From assembly GCF_003674095.1 (NCBI RefSeq), contig NZ_RDBF01000001.1, positions 1-64,000 of the forward strand: DNA of 64,000 bases, read 5' to 3'. The DNA comes from Aeromicrobium phragmitis (GTDB taxonomy: Bacteria > Actinomycetota > Actinomycetes > Propionibacteriales > Nocardioidaceae). Position numbers and translations under genes: made by a program. Positions 33,443 through 42,371 of this stretch are shown here, piece by piece. A model generated the notes under the pieces. That model worked only from the letters and a program-made list of their open reading frames with translations. It made no database searches and had not been told where the DNA came from. Every line of letters starts with the position of its first letter. Position 1 is the stretch's first letter.

Positions 33443-34072
33443 TCAGGAGTACGCGGCCACGAAGATCCGCACCGCTTCGGTGACGTGGCGCTGCAGAGCG
33501 AGCTCGTCGGGGGCGCCTTCGTCACCCAACAGCATCGCCTCGTTGAGCGGTGCGCCCATGACCATCCAATTGAAATGCGTGGCGGCAGCGTGCGGATCGT
33601 CGACGCGCAACACGCCGCGCTCGGCGTAGGCGGCGATGAGTCCGGACAGCTCGGTGATCGCGCGAGCTGGTCCACCATCGAACAGCGCCTTGGCGAGGTC
33701 GGGGAACCGCGGCACCTCACCGATCACCAGCCGACGCAGCTGAAGTAGCCGCGGTTCCAGGACGACGGTGAGCTGACGCAGCCCGTACTGCTGCAGGTGG
33801 GCGGCGACGTCATCACCGAGGTCGTCGGGCTTCCAGGACCGGCGGTCGTGCACCCGGTCCCCCGCATCGCCCGTCATCGCAGAGACGACGGCGACGAACA
33901 ACGCCTCCTTGCTGCCGAAATGCGCGTAGACCGTGGGCTTCGACACCTGCGCTCGACGGGCGACGTCGTCCACGCTGGCGCCGAGGTAGCCGCGGGAGAG
34001 GAACAGCGCCTCGGCGGCCGCGAGAATGTCGGCGCGCTTACGCGCGGAACGCGACAGCGGCTGCTCGGACAC
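33443..34072 (-). CDS. TetR-family transcriptional regulator
   Basis: 209 residues. The N-terminal TetR HTH (about residues 10-55) has RADILAAAEALFLSRGY and VDDVARRAQVSKPTVYAHFGSKEALF. The C-terminal ligand and dimer part resembles the AefR-like C-terminal domain (FNWMVMGAPLNEAML). It is divergent from the DUF1905 and hydrolase pair. The 79-base space between them holds a perfect palindrome, so it almost certainly represses itself and those two genes. The inducer is unknown. Confidence 0.9.
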   Translation of the reverse strand: MSEQPLSRSARKRADILAAAEALFLSRGYLGASVDDVARRAQVSKPTVYAHFGSKEALFVAVVSAMTGDAGDRVHDRRSWKPDDLGDDVAAHLQQYGLRQLTVVLEPRLLQLRRLVIGEVPRFPDLAKALFDGGPARAITELSGLIAAYAERGVLRVDDPHAAATHFNWMVMGAPLNEAMLLGDEGAPDELALQRHVTEAVRIFVAAYS

Positions 34073-34089
34073 GTTGACAGGTTAACACC

Positions 34090-34127
34090 ACACGGTTTAG
34101 TTTTCTGGCAGGCGAACTAAACCGTGT
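34090..34127. promoter_or_regulatory. Palindromic operator for the TetR-family regulator
   Basis: A perfect 13-base inverted repeat, ACACGGTTTAGTT (34090-34102) and AACTAAACCGTGT (34115-34127), with a 12-base spacer. It lies 18 bases upstream of the TetR start and 25 bases before the DUF1905 start, so it overlaps both expected promoters. Each arm may also bind one TetR dimer half. Confidence 0.8.
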
Positions 34128-34151
34128 AGTTTCGACACTGGAGGCAACCTC

Positions 34152-34439
34152 ATGACCCCCGCATTCGCGCCGATCGCCCACGACTTCGAAGTCCCGCTGC
34201 GCCGCGACGACACCAAGGGAGCGTGGACGATCGCGGTGCTCCCCGCATCGGGCGAACTGCTGGGCACCCGGCGGCCCGTGAAGGTCTCCGGCCTCCTCGA
34301 CGGACACCGCTTCGAGGCCACGCTGCTTCCGATGGGCGACGGCACCCACATGCTGCCGGTCAAGGCCGATCTGCGAAAGCGGGTCGGCAAGGGCGACGGC
34401 GACCTCGTCCGCATCCACCTCGACGGCCGCACAAGCTGA
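34152..34439 (+). CDS. DUF1905-domain protein
   Basis: 95 residues. It is a small beta-rich protein with the DUF1905 pattern: WTIAVLPASGELLGTRRPVKV, LDGHRFEATLLPMGDGTHMLPV, and DLRKRVGKGDGDLVRIHL near the C-terminus. No catalytic residues are known for this domain; it is often fused to YdeI-like regions, which are absent here. GGAGG precedes the ATG. It is divergent from TetR and shares the palindromic operator. The hydrolase gene follows 11 bases after its stop, so both form an operon. Confidence 0.85.
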   Translation: MTPAFAPIAHDFEVPLRRDDTKGAWTIAVLPASGELLGTRRPVKVSGLLDGHRFEATLLPMGDGTHMLPVKADLRKRVGKGDGDLVRIHLDGRTS

Positions 34440-34450
34440 AAGGAACCACC

Positions 34451-35254
34451 ATGAGCAGCTACGCCACCACAGACCTCGGTGACACCGTCGCCTTCGACCT
34501 GCGCGGCACCGGCCCCGCCGTCGTGTTCGTCGCCGGCGCGGGCCCCCACCGCGCCGTCGACCCGGCGACGACCCGCACGGCGGAACTGGCCGCGGCGAGG
34601 GGCCTCACCACGGTCGTTCCCGACCGGCTCGGCCGGGGCGAGAGCGTCGCCAGCGGACACCTCGGGCTGCAACGCGAACTCGCCATGCTGCGTACCGCGA
34701 TCGATGCCGCCGGGGGTCGCGCGGTGCTCGTCGGTCACTCCTCCGGGTGCGCCATCTCGCTCGCCGCCGCGGCGGCCGGGCTGCCGGTCGACGGGCTGGT
34801 GCTGTGGGAGGCACCGATGGACATGGACGAGGACGACGTGCGTGCTTGGATCGGCGAGTTCGAGCGACGCCTCGACGATGGCGATCTCGACGGAGCGCTC
34901 GCCCAGTACATGAAGGACATGCCTCCCGAATGGCTCGAAGGCGCACGACAGGATCCGTCCTACCCGCAGATCGTCGCCGACGTCGTCAGCTACCGCGCCG
35001 ACGGTGAGGCCTTGGTCTGGGCCGGGTCCGCGCCGTATGCCGAACTGTCCATGCCGGTGCTCACCCTCGTCGGCGAGCACACCTTTCCCGGCATGACCGA
35101 AACGGCCACCGCGATCGCAGCCGCTCTCCCCTCCGGGCGCACCGCGACCGCGCCGGGACGCGATCATGAGTGGGAACCCGAACCGATGGCGGACCTACTC
35201 GTCGAGTTCGTTCGCGATCTGCACGGTCAACCGGCGGCGCGACGCACCAGCTAG
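34451..35254 (+). CDS. Alpha/beta hydrolase
   Basis: 267 residues from the ATG at 34451, preceded by AAAGGAACC. The alpha/beta fold is indicated by VVFVAGAG for the oxyanion loop, VVPDRLGRGESV, the nucleophile elbow VGHSSGCAIS near residue 98, and a final GRDHEWEPEP near residue 240 with the catalytic His. An Asp for the triad could lie near VLTLVGEHTFPG. The substrate is unknown. Co-regulated with DUF1905 by the TetR-type repressor, it may detoxify a lipophilic ester-like compound; that is inference only. Confidence 0.83.
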   Translation: MSSYATTDLGDTVAFDLRGTGPAVVFVAGAGPHRAVDPATTRTAELAAARGLTTVVPDRLGRGESVASGHLGLQRELAMLRTAIDAAGGRAVLVGHSSGCAISLAAAAAGLPVDGLVLWEAPMDMDEDDVRAWIGEFERRLDDGDLDGALAQYMKDMPPEWLEGARQDPSYPQIVADVVSYRADGEALVWAGSAPYAELSMPVLTLVGEHTFPGMTETATAIAAALPSGRTATAPGRDHEWEPEPMADLLVEFVRDLHGQPAARRTS

Positions 35255-35274
35255 TCGCCGACCCGCCGACGGCG

Positions 35275-36216
35275 TCAGTCCTCGCTCACCCGCAGGACGA
35301 CCTTGCCGCCGTGACCCTCCCGGTTCGCGCGCAGCGCCGCGCCGGCGTCCTCGAGTTCCTCGAAGACGCGGACGACGTCAACCTCGAGCCGGTCGTCGGC
35401 GACGAGGTCGGCGAGCCACTGCAGTTGGGCGCCGTCGGGTCGTACCCACACGATCCGGTCCTCGATGCCGGGGACGTCGTGCTCGGCGATCGACGCGTAG
35501 CGCCCGCCCTCGGTGAGCACGGCCTGGCTCACGTCGTACACGCCGCCGACGAAGTCCGCCACGACGTCCACACCGCCGGGGGCGATCTCGCGCACCCGAT
35601 CGGCGAGGCCCTCGCCGTAGACGACGGGCGTCGCACCGAGCTCGCGCAGTCGGTCGTGATGGCGCTCCGAGGCGGTGCCGATGACGGTGCGGGCGCCGAG
35701 GATCCGCGCCAGCTGCACGCCCATCCGGCCCACGCCACCCGAGGCGTTGTGCACGAGTACGACATCGCCGTCGGTCACGGCGAGACGGTCGCGGAGGGTC
35801 CGCGCAGCGGTCTGGCCGGCCAGCGGCAGCGCAGTGGCCTCCTCCCAGCTCAGCTCGGCGGGCTTGTGCGCGATGGCCCGCACCGGAACCGAGACGAGTT
35901 CGGCGAAGGTGCCTGCCTGCACCCAGTCCTTGCGGCCGTAGGCCAGAACGTGGTCCCCGACCTCGACCTCCGGGATGTCCGGGCCGACCGCCCGCACGAC
36001 GCCCGCGACGTCCCACCCGGGGATGGCGGGGAACCGGACCTCCATCAGCGGGTCCAGTCCCCCGGCCATCACCTTCCAGTCGACGGGGTTGACCGCAGCG
36101 GCGCGGACTTCGACCAGCGCTTCACCGGGGCCGACCCTCGGGTCGGGCAGTTCCCCGACCTGGAGCACATCGACGTCACCGTAGGAGTCATAGAACGCAG
36201 CACGCATATCCGTCAC
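35275..36216 (-). CDS. Zinc-free quinone oxidoreductase-like MDR protein
   Basis: 313 residues from a GTG; an internal ATG three codons on is possible. It is a medium-chain dehydrogenase/reductase: N-terminal catalytic domain with VRAAAVNPVDWKVMAGG and PAIPGWDVAGVVRAVG, then the NADPH-binding motif HNASGGVGRMGVQLARILGA near residue 155. The structural-zinc cysteines are missing, as in quinone oxidoreductases and enoyl reductases. It likely reduces quinones or enones using NADPH. It is convergent with the hydrolase gene, 20 bases apart, and therefore not in the TetR-controlled operon. Confidence 0.85.
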   Translation of the reverse strand: MTDMRAAFYDSYGDVDVLQVGELPDPRVGPGEALVEVRAAAVNPVDWKVMAGGLDPLMEVRFPAIPGWDVAGVVRAVGPDIPEVEVGDHVLAYGRKDWVQAGTFAELVSVPVRAIAHKPAELSWEEATALPLAGQTAARTLRDRLAVTDGDVVLVHNASGGVGRMGVQLARILGARTVIGTASERHHDRLRELGATPVVYGEGLADRVREIAPGGVDVVADFVGGVYDVSQAVLTEGGRYASIAEHDVPGIEDRIVWVRPDGAQLQWLADLVADDRLEVDVVRVFEELEDAGAALRANREGHGGKVVLRVSED

Positions 36217-36275
36217 AGCGCGTGAGACAGCGACGGCATTCCCTGACGCCGCCTCGAGGTGATTTCACGCGAGCA

Positions 36276-38324
36276 TCACTGGGTGACTCGACCGCCACGG
36301 CTTCGGCGCCGGCTCGCGAGCGCTGCGCCGCAGGTGAGCATGGCAACGGCCAGTGCCAACAGCGGCACCACCGAGCGCGGGGTGCCCAGGTCGGGGATCG
36401 CAGCGCCCACCGCCACCTGCTGACCGCCGGGCTGCGGAACGGGCGCCGGCCCGGAGGTCGGCGGCTCGGCGGGCGCCGGCACGGTCGGTTTCACCGGGCC
36501 GGGCTGCTCGACCGGCGCCGTCTCCAGCAGGTACGCGTACACAGCGGCACCGATCTGCTGCAGATACGGGTTCGCCGTCGCCTGGACGTCGCCGCTGAAT
36601 CCCGGCAACCCACGAGAGAACACCGAGAGGGTGATCTCCTGACCGGGCAGGAGCACCATGCCGATGTCGTGGCTGACCGTGTCGTTCTCCCCAGTCTTGT
36701 GGGCCAGCACCTCGGCCGGGATCGTCGCTCCCAGCTTGGTCTTGACCTGCTGGCTGAGCATCAGCTCGATGATGAACTGCGCCGACTCCGCGCTCATGAA
36801 CTCCGGCAGGTCCGCCTCGCCCTCGGCGATGTCGTAGAACAGCACCATCAGTTGGTTCACACCGTGTGGCGTCAACCAGATGTCCCCGTCCGGCGGGACG
36901 ATCGGCCCGAACATCTTGCGACCGAAGTGCAGATCCTCCTTCGCGATGCCGACCGCTTGGGTGAGGGCGTTGATGACGTCGAATCCACCGACCACGTCGA
37001 CGAGTTTGTTCGTGGCGGTGTTGTCGCTGATCGTCACCGTGAGGTCGAGCAGGGTGCCGACGCTGACGTCCTGCGGGAAGGGATTGTCCTTCAGCGAGCC
37101 CGATCCGCCGTACCGTTCGTCCTCGGTGATCGTCACGACGTCGTCGAGCGACAGCATCCCGCGCTCCACCTGGTGCATCACGGTCGCGGCCAGGGACATC
37201 TTGATGGTGCTGGCCGTGGTGAAGCGGTCCTGCGCACCGAGCAACAGCTGCTGGTCGTCGTAGTAGCCTGAGAGGTCCTCGATCGCGACCCCGATGTCAA
37301 TGCCTGCTTCCGCGGCTGCATCGAGGATCGGTTGCACGTCGGCCGCGAGACCGGGCCACGCCGTGGGCTCGGCGGCCAGCGGCTCGCGCGTGGCGTCGTA
37401 GACGATCGACGCAGCGCGCTGCACGTACTGGTCGACCTCGGCGCGGGTGAGGGGATCACCGAAAGCCGTGGTCACCGTCAACGCAACCTCGCGTCCGGGC
37501 ACCAGGATGTAGCCCGAGTCGTGGGAGACGTCGGCCAGCTCGCCGGTCTTGTTCGCCAGAACGTCGCGCGGCACAACCGCACCGAACTTCGTGTCGACCA
37601 GCTGACCCTTCATCAGTTCGATGATGTGCTCACTCGACGCCGGGCTGAGGATCTCGTCCGCGTGGAGCATTCGCAGCAGCTCGGTGACCTCGCCGCTCGT
37701 GATCCAGTTCTCCTGCAGCGGCGGTGTCGCCGGATGGATCATCTTGCGGCCGAGCCACAGGTGCTCGAACCCGAGGCTCTCGATGTACGCGTTGACGGCA
37801 TCGAAGCCCCCGGCCCGGTCGATCAGGACGTTCGTCGCGGTGTTGTCGGAGACCTGCACCATCAGCTCCATGAGCTCGCCGACGGTGATGTCCAGCGGGA
37901 ACGTCTCATCGCGCAACGTCCCGGATCCGCCGACGATGTTGCTGCTGCCCGCCTCGATGGTTACAACCTCATCGAGACTCAGCGTGCCTCGATCGGCTTC
38001 GGCCATGAGGGCCGCGAGCAACGGCAGCTTGATGACGCTGGCCGCCTTGACCGGCTCCTGACTCCCGATGCTCATCGACGCACCGGAAAACGTCCCGCTC
38101 AGGTCAGTCACCGAGACACCGAAGTCGATGCCCGCGGCTGTCGCCTCGACGGTCAGCTCCTGCAGATTCTCGCCCAGACTGCTCCAGCTCTCGGCAGCCG
38201 TGGGGGCAGCCGTTGCCGGTCCTGCGCCGGCGAGCGATGCCATGATGGCGAGGCCGAGCATGCCGGCGACCCCTCGCATCACGCGTCGGGGCCAGCGGGT
38301 CTGAGGGGGACGTTCCAAGGTCAT
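36276..38324 (-). CDS. Membrane-anchored protein with two tandem class-A-beta-lactamase-like domains
   Basis: 682 residues. A signal peptide (to about residue 40) is followed by two serine beta-lactamase/PBP-like domains. Domain 1 has SVIK at 96-99, SDN at 159-161 and KTG at 259-261. Domain 2 has STIK at 372-375, SDN at 433-435 and KTG at 543-545. By eye both lack the class A Glu166: the aligned segments read GRKM where beta-lactamases have RWE. A Pro-rich linker (about 605-635), one membrane helix and a basic tail anchor it to the cell surface. Acylation by beta-lactams should work but hydrolysis may be slow, so a binding, sensing or peptidase role is possible. It is monocistronic. Confidence 0.85.
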   Translation of the reverse strand: MTLERPPQTRWPRRVMRGVAGMLGLAIMASLAGAGPATAAPTAAESWSSLGENLQELTVEATAAGIDFGVSVTDLSGTFSGASMSIGSQEPVKAASVIKLPLLAALMAEADRGTLSLDEVVTIEAGSSNIVGGSGTLRDETFPLDITVGELMELMVQVSDNTATNVLIDRAGGFDAVNAYIESLGFEHLWLGRKMIHPATPPLQENWITSGEVTELLRMLHADEILSPASSEHIIELMKGQLVDTKFGAVVPRDVLANKTGELADVSHDSGYILVPGREVALTVTTAFGDPLTRAEVDQYVQRAASIVYDATREPLAAEPTAWPGLAADVQPILDAAAEAGIDIGVAIEDLSGYYDDQQLLLGAQDRFTTASTIKMSLAATVMHQVERGMLSLDDVVTITEDERYGGSGSLKDNPFPQDVSVGTLLDLTVTISDNTATNKLVDVVGGFDVINALTQAVGIAKEDLHFGRKMFGPIVPPDGDIWLTPHGVNQLMVLFYDIAEGEADLPEFMSAESAQFIIELMLSQQVKTKLGATIPAEVLAHKTGENDTVSHDIGMVLLPGQEITLSVFSRGLPGFSGDVQATANPYLQQIGAAVYAYLLETAPVEQPGPVKPTVPAPAEPPTSGPAPVPQPGGQQVAVGAAIPDLGTPRSVVPLLALAVAMLTCGAALASRRRSRGGRVTQ

Positions 38325-38510
38325 CGTGCATCCTTCGTCGGAAGGTGGCGAGACTTTCCCGCCGCCGTCAGCACGGACGACGCTAGGAGCGAGATGGGTC
38401 AGCAGTGTTACGCCGGCCGCTCGGAACGATGACGTTGTGAGACGAACGCAGAACGGCCCGGCCCACCGAGCGCAGGACCGCGTTCTGTCACGACATCAGC
38501 ACAGATGACA

Positions 38511-38539
38511 GGGGCGGGGACACTACGTGTCCCCGCCCC
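38511..38539 (-). terminator. Strong hairpin terminator of the TRAP transporter operon
   Basis: Perfect 13-base arms GGGGCGGGGACAC and GTGTCCCCGCCCC with a three-base loop, starting 18 bases after the dctM-like stop on the minus strand. It is extremely GC-rich with no U-tract. The rest of 38325-38556 holds nothing recognisable besides the expected promoter of the tandem beta-lactamase-like gene near 38330-38440. Confidence 0.8.
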
Positions 38540-38556
38540 ATCGGCCCTGTATCAGC

Positions 38557-39933
38557 TCATACGGCGCCGGACAGCTCCGGAAGGAACGTGACGATGCCCG
38601 GCACGGCGATCAGCAGCGCGACCACCGCGACGTCGGCGACGATGAACGGAGCGATGCCCCGGAACACCTTGCCCAGCCCTGCCTCCGGCACCGCGCCGGA
38701 GTACACGAACGCGTTCATGCCCACGGGCGGGGTGATGAGCGCCATCTCCGCGACCTTGACGATGATGACGCCCAGCCAGATCCCGTCGAAGCCGTACCCG
38801 GTGAGGATCGGGTGCAGCAACGGGGCGGCGATGAGGATCATCGAGATGCCGTCGAGGAACATGCCCAGCGGAAGCAGCAGCAGCAGGCAGAGCACCAGCA
38901 CGAGGTAGGGCTGCAACTCGGCACCCACCACGGCGTCCACGAGCGCGGCACTCGCGCCCGACAGCGCCAGGAAGTACGTGAACACTCCGGCGCCGACCAG
39001 CAGCAGGAACGTCATCGCGGTCAGGCCCACGGCTTCGGTGATCGATTCCTTGAGCTGCGCGGCCCACTGCGGCGGGCGGACGCGCAGCAGCAAGATGACC
39101 AACGCCGACATCGCACCGAACGAGGCGGCCTCCGTCGGGGTGGCGATGCCCAGGTAGATGGTGCCGATCGACACCCCGAAGATCACCGCGAGGAACAGCA
39201 CTCCGCTGATGTCGAGCTTGGCACTCTCCTCGGTGCGGACGGTGGTCGCTGTTCCGCCACCTGCGGCATCGGTGCCGGCGCTCGCCTCGACCTCCGCCTC
39301 ACGACGCGCGATCCCGCGCCGACGCAGCGAGACGATGATCATCGCCGTCGCGGCGTAGGCGAGGATGGTCAGCAGCCCGGGTCCGATGCCGGCGAGCAGC
39401 AACTGACCGATGCTCTCCTCGGCGACCACGCCGTAGAGCACGAGCACGATCGAAGGCGGGATGAGGACCCCGAGGGTGCCACCCGCGCAGACGACGCCCG
39501 CGGCGAGCCGGAGCCCGTAGCCGGCCTTGACGATGGCGTCCGTCGACACCCGCGCCATCGTCGCGACGGTGGCGACGCTCGAGCCCGTCACGGCCGCGAA
39601 CAGTCCCGACCCCGCGAGCGACGCCACGGCGCTGCCCCCCGGGAGCTTCCGGAACACCCGCGTGGCGAAGTCGAAGCCCGCCTGCGCGAGGCCCGCGTGA
39701 ACGGCCAGCACGCCCATCACGATGAACAACGGGATGATCGTCAGCGAGTAGTCGGCCGCCGACGAGTACGGCTGGTTGGCCGCGGTGCCCATCGCCGCAC
39801 CGGTGCCGCGCATGAGGACGACGCCGACGAATCCGGCGAGCATGAGCGACAGCCCCACGTGCAGCCGGATCGCCAGGAACCCCAGGAAGAGGGCGAGGAC
39901 CAGCAGGAGGATCAGAACGGATTCAGCGGTCAT
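38557..39933 (-). CDS. dctM: TRAP transporter large permease, DctM family
   Basis: 458 residues with about twelve membrane helices and the TRAP-M signatures: GSGLFAAVTGSSVATVATM near residue 107, GGTLGVLIPPSIVLVLYG near residue 150, and the C-terminal PPVGMNAFVYSG. A charged cytosolic loop of about 40 residues near 205-245 is longer than usual. It forms the Na+-coupled channel with DctQ. It overlaps the small-permease gene by 11 bases. The operon also encodes a binding protein, a C-N hydrolase and an aldolase, suggesting uptake of an organic acid that is then cleaved. Confidence 0.88.
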   Translation of the reverse strand: MTAESVLILLLVLALFLGFLAIRLHVGLSLMLAGFVGVVLMRGTGAAMGTAANQPYSSAADYSLTIIPLFIVMGVLAVHAGLAQAGFDFATRVFRKLPGGSAVASLAGSGLFAAVTGSSVATVATMARVSTDAIVKAGYGLRLAAGVVCAGGTLGVLIPPSIVLVLYGVVAEESIGQLLLAGIGPGLLTILAYAATAMIIVSLRRRGIARREAEVEASAGTDAAGGGTATTVRTEESAKLDISGVLFLAVIFGVSIGTIYLGIATPTEAASFGAMSALVILLLRVRPPQWAAQLKESITEAVGLTAMTFLLLVGAGVFTYFLALSGASAALVDAVVGAELQPYLVLVLCLLLLLPLGMFLDGISMILIAAPLLHPILTGYGFDGIWLGVIIVKVAEMALITPPVGMNAFVYSGAVPEAGLGKVFRGIAPFIVADVAVVALLIAVPGIVTFLPELSGAV

Positions 39934-40486
39934 GGGAACCTCCCGAGGCTGCGGGCTCGAGCGCGTCGCGCTCGTTGGCGGAAACGTCCTCGCCGTTGCG
40001 GAGTGCGAGGAAGATCAGGATCTGCTTCCACACCGCCAGGGCGAAGAACAGTCCGAAGGACAGCAGCACGGCCAACTTGGCCGGCCACGTGGGAAGCCGG
40101 AGAATGTCGTTGGTCGTCTCGCCACGGTCGAGCGCGCTGTCGAAGACGCCGACCATGCCGACCACCAAGATCACGCCGAGCACCGTCAACAGCACGGCGC
40201 GAACGACACTGAGCACCATCCGACCGCGGCGGCCAAGACGGTCCTCGACCAGGCTCACCGAGACGTGCCGGCCGTCGATCTCGGCGGCCGCGAGCCCGAA
40301 GAACGCCACGGCCACCAGCAACAGGGCCGAGATCTCGACCGCGCCGAGGATCGACTGGTCCCGCAGATTGCGGCTCACGACGTCGGCGACCGTGAGGGCA
40401 CCGAGGCCGAACAGCACGATCCCGGCGATGATGCTCAGCACCGACGACAGCGCCCGCACCGGGCGAGGGAAGGTCACGTCGTTCAT
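39923..40486 (-). CDS. dctQ: TRAP transporter small permease, DctQ family
   Basis: 187 residues with four membrane helices; the helix 2-3 region has DVVSRNLRDQSILGAVEISALLL, typical of DctQ. The polar C-terminus (EDVSANERDALEPAA) faces the cytoplasm. It couples the binding protein to DctM. The start overlaps the dctP-like stop (ATGA), and it overlaps dctM by 11 bases. Confidence 0.85.
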   Translation of the reverse strand: MNDVTFPRPVRALSSVLSIIAGIVLFGLGALTVADVVSRNLRDQSILGAVEISALLLVAVAFFGLAAAEIDGRHVSVSLVEDRLGRRGRMVLSVVRAVLLTVLGVILVVGMVGVFDSALDRGETTNDILRLPTWPAKLAVLLSFGLFFALAVWKQILIFLALRNGEDVSANERDALEPAASGGSHDR

Positions 40487-41574
40487 CGCTGGGCCTCCTG
40501 CATGCAGCGGGGCAACGCGTCGACGTAGTCGGAGTCCGCGTGCTCCTCGGCGAGAATCTCGCGATAGTCCTCGAGCACCGACTGTGCGTCGTAGTCACGC
40601 TCCTCGTAGCGCTCCACCCAGTCCTCGGCGATTCCGGCGCGCTCACGCAACGCCTCGACCTCGGCCTCGGGGAGTGCCGAGAACTGCGTGCCCGCCTCGA
40701 GCAACTGCTCGCAGGCGAGCATGCCGAGCTCGTCGAGTTCCTCCAAGCCGTATCCGATGGCGTTCTCGGCCGCTTCGAGCAACGCGGCCTGGTACTCCTC
40801 GGGCATGTCCTGGAACAGGTCCTCGTTCATCACCACGATCGACGACCCGTACGCCCCCACCCCGGGGTCGACGAGGTGGGGCGTCGACGTCGACAGACCG
40901 AACGTCGGCAGGTTCGACATGCCGAGCGACGTGTAGCCGTCGACGATGCCTCGCTCCATGGACTCGTACACGTCCGTGGCGGTCATCGCGACCGGGTTGA
41001 CGCCTGCCGCCACCATCACCTGCGACAGCAGCCCGCCCGCACGCACGCTGGTGCCCTTGATGTCATCGATGCTCTGCACCGGCGACGTATAGCCCAGCAC
41101 GGCGTTGCCGATCGGGAGCGCGAACAGCAGACGCACGCCCTGGCGGTCGAAGTCCTCGCGGAAGGTGCCGTTCTCCTCGTACAACCGGCTGAGCGTGCGC
41201 AGATGCGCCTCGGGGTTGGTGGACTCGAACGGCAACTCCGATGCCGTGTACATCGAGAGGTCGGAGGCCGCGTACAGCGATCCGACCTGCGCCAGGTCGA
41301 CGCGACCGTCGAGCGTCGCGGCCACCGACTCGTCGGCACCGACGAGGCTCTCGGAGTAGTGGAACCGCACCGTGACCTCGCCATCGGTGAGGCGCTCGAC
41401 GTCCTCGGCCCAGCGCTGGACGGTCTTGGACTGGTCGGAGGTGGCGTTGGAGTAGGTCGAGTAGTGCAAGACGTACTCGCTCTCACCGCTTCCAGCGCCG
41501 CAGGCGGCGAGGGACGCGGTCATGACGGCGACGGCACCGAGTGCCGCGCCGGCGCGCGTGAGGTGCATCGTCAC
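40483..41574 (-). CDS. dctP: TRAP transporter substrate-binding lipoprotein, DctP family
   Basis: 363 residues. A lipoprotein signal with LAAC (Cys near residue 27) precedes a DctP fold: YVLHYSTYSNATSDQ, VTVRFHYSESLVGADE, a conserved Arg region near GTSVRAGG, and DVYESMERGIVDGYTS. DctP proteins bind C4-dicarboxylates, sialic or uronic acids and other organic acids via an Arg. The C-terminal segment is very acidic. It overlaps the nitrilase-like gene by four bases, so the order is aldolase, hydrolase, binding protein, permeases. Confidence 0.86.
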   Translation of the reverse strand: MTMHLTRAGAALGAVAVMTASLAACGAGSGESEYVLHYSTYSNATSDQSKTVQRWAEDVERLTDGEVTVRFHYSESLVGADESVAATLDGRVDLAQVGSLYAASDLSMYTASELPFESTNPEAHLRTLSRLYEENGTFREDFDRQGVRLLFALPIGNAVLGYTSPVQSIDDIKGTSVRAGGLLSQVMVAAGVNPVAMTATDVYESMERGIVDGYTSLGMSNLPTFGLSTSTPHLVDPGVGAYGSSIVVMNEDLFQDMPEEYQAALLEAAENAIGYGLEELDELGMLACEQLLEAGTQFSALPEAEVEALRERAGIAEDWVERYEERDYDAQSVLEDYREILAEEHADSDYVDALPRCMQEAQR

Positions 41575-42371
41575 TCCTCTCGTGGCGTCACGCGGTAGCG
41601 GCGCAGCGTGAGCGCGGGGTTGATCGTGCGGACCGTGGCGAGGCGCTCAGAGTCCAGGGCCGCGACGGCGATCCCGTCCGCCTCGCCCACCCCGGCGAGG
41701 GTATTGCCCATGGGGTCGAGCACGACGCTGTTGCCCGCGCCCGTCGGGGCGCACTGGTCGGCGGCCACGACGTACACGGTGTTCTCGATGGCCCGGGCGC
41801 GCAGGAGCGTGGTCCAGTGGAACTCCTTGAGCGGTCCGGGCACCCACTCGGCGGGCAACGCGATGACGTCCGCGCCGGCGTCGACGAGCGTGCGCGACGT
41901 TTCGGGGAACCGCAGGTCGTAGCACGTCTGCATGCCGACGGTGAACCCGTCGACGTCGAGCAGCTGCGGCGTGACCGGGTCGCTCGCGATGACCCGGTCG
42001 GACTCGCGGTAGCCGAAGGCGTCGTACAGGTGCACCTTGCGGTACACGGCACGCACCTCGCCGCCCTGGAGGCCGACGAGGGTGTTGTGGATGCGGCCGT
42101 CCTCGGCGGACTCGTTGATGCCCGCGACGAGGGTGACGTCGAGTTCGGCCGAGAGCTCGGCCAGCCGGCTCACCGACGGGCCGTCAATCGGTTCCGCCGC
42201 CTCGACGAACCGGTCGTCCATCGCGTCGACGGTGAAGATCGCGTACTCGGGCAGGACCACGAGACGGGCACCTTGCTCCCGCGCGGCGCGCACGAGGCGC
42301 TCGATCTCGGCGAGATTCGCCGCCTTGTCAGCCGTGGGGGCGAATTGGGCGGCAGCGACGATGACGCTCAT
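41571..42371 (-). CDS. Carbon-nitrogen hydrolase (nitrilase superfamily, omega-amidase-like)
   Basis: 266 residues from the ATG at 42371. The Glu-Lys-Cys triad of the nitrilase superfamily is visible: LPEYAIF (Glu near residue 42), YRKVHLYD (Lys near 110), and GMQTCYDLRFPE (Cys near 145). The length and the TCYDLRFPE form resemble omega-amidases and deaminated-glutathione amidases more than true nitrilases. It likely removes ammonia from an amide of an organic acid brought in by the TRAP transporter. It starts at a TGATG junction with the aldolase gene. Confidence 0.85.
   Translation of the reverse strand: MSVIVAAAQFAPTADKAANLAEIERLVRAAREQGARLVVLPEYAIFTVDAMDDRFVEAAEPIDGPSVSRLAELSAELDVTLVAGINESAEDGRIHNTLVGLQGGEVRAVYRKVHLYDAFGYRESDRVIASDPVTPQLLDVDGFTVGMQTCYDLRFPETSRTLVDAGADVIALPAEWVPGPLKEFHWTTLLRARAIENTVYVVAADQCAPTGAGNSVVLDPMGNTLAGVGEADGIAVAALDSERLATVRTINPALTLRRYRVTPREE

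Noticed and set aside
38527-40212. 561-codon plus-strand frame opposite the TRAP permease genes
   Set aside because: Composition dominated by Arg, Asp, Glu, His and Gln, typical of the antisense of membrane-protein genes. No motif.
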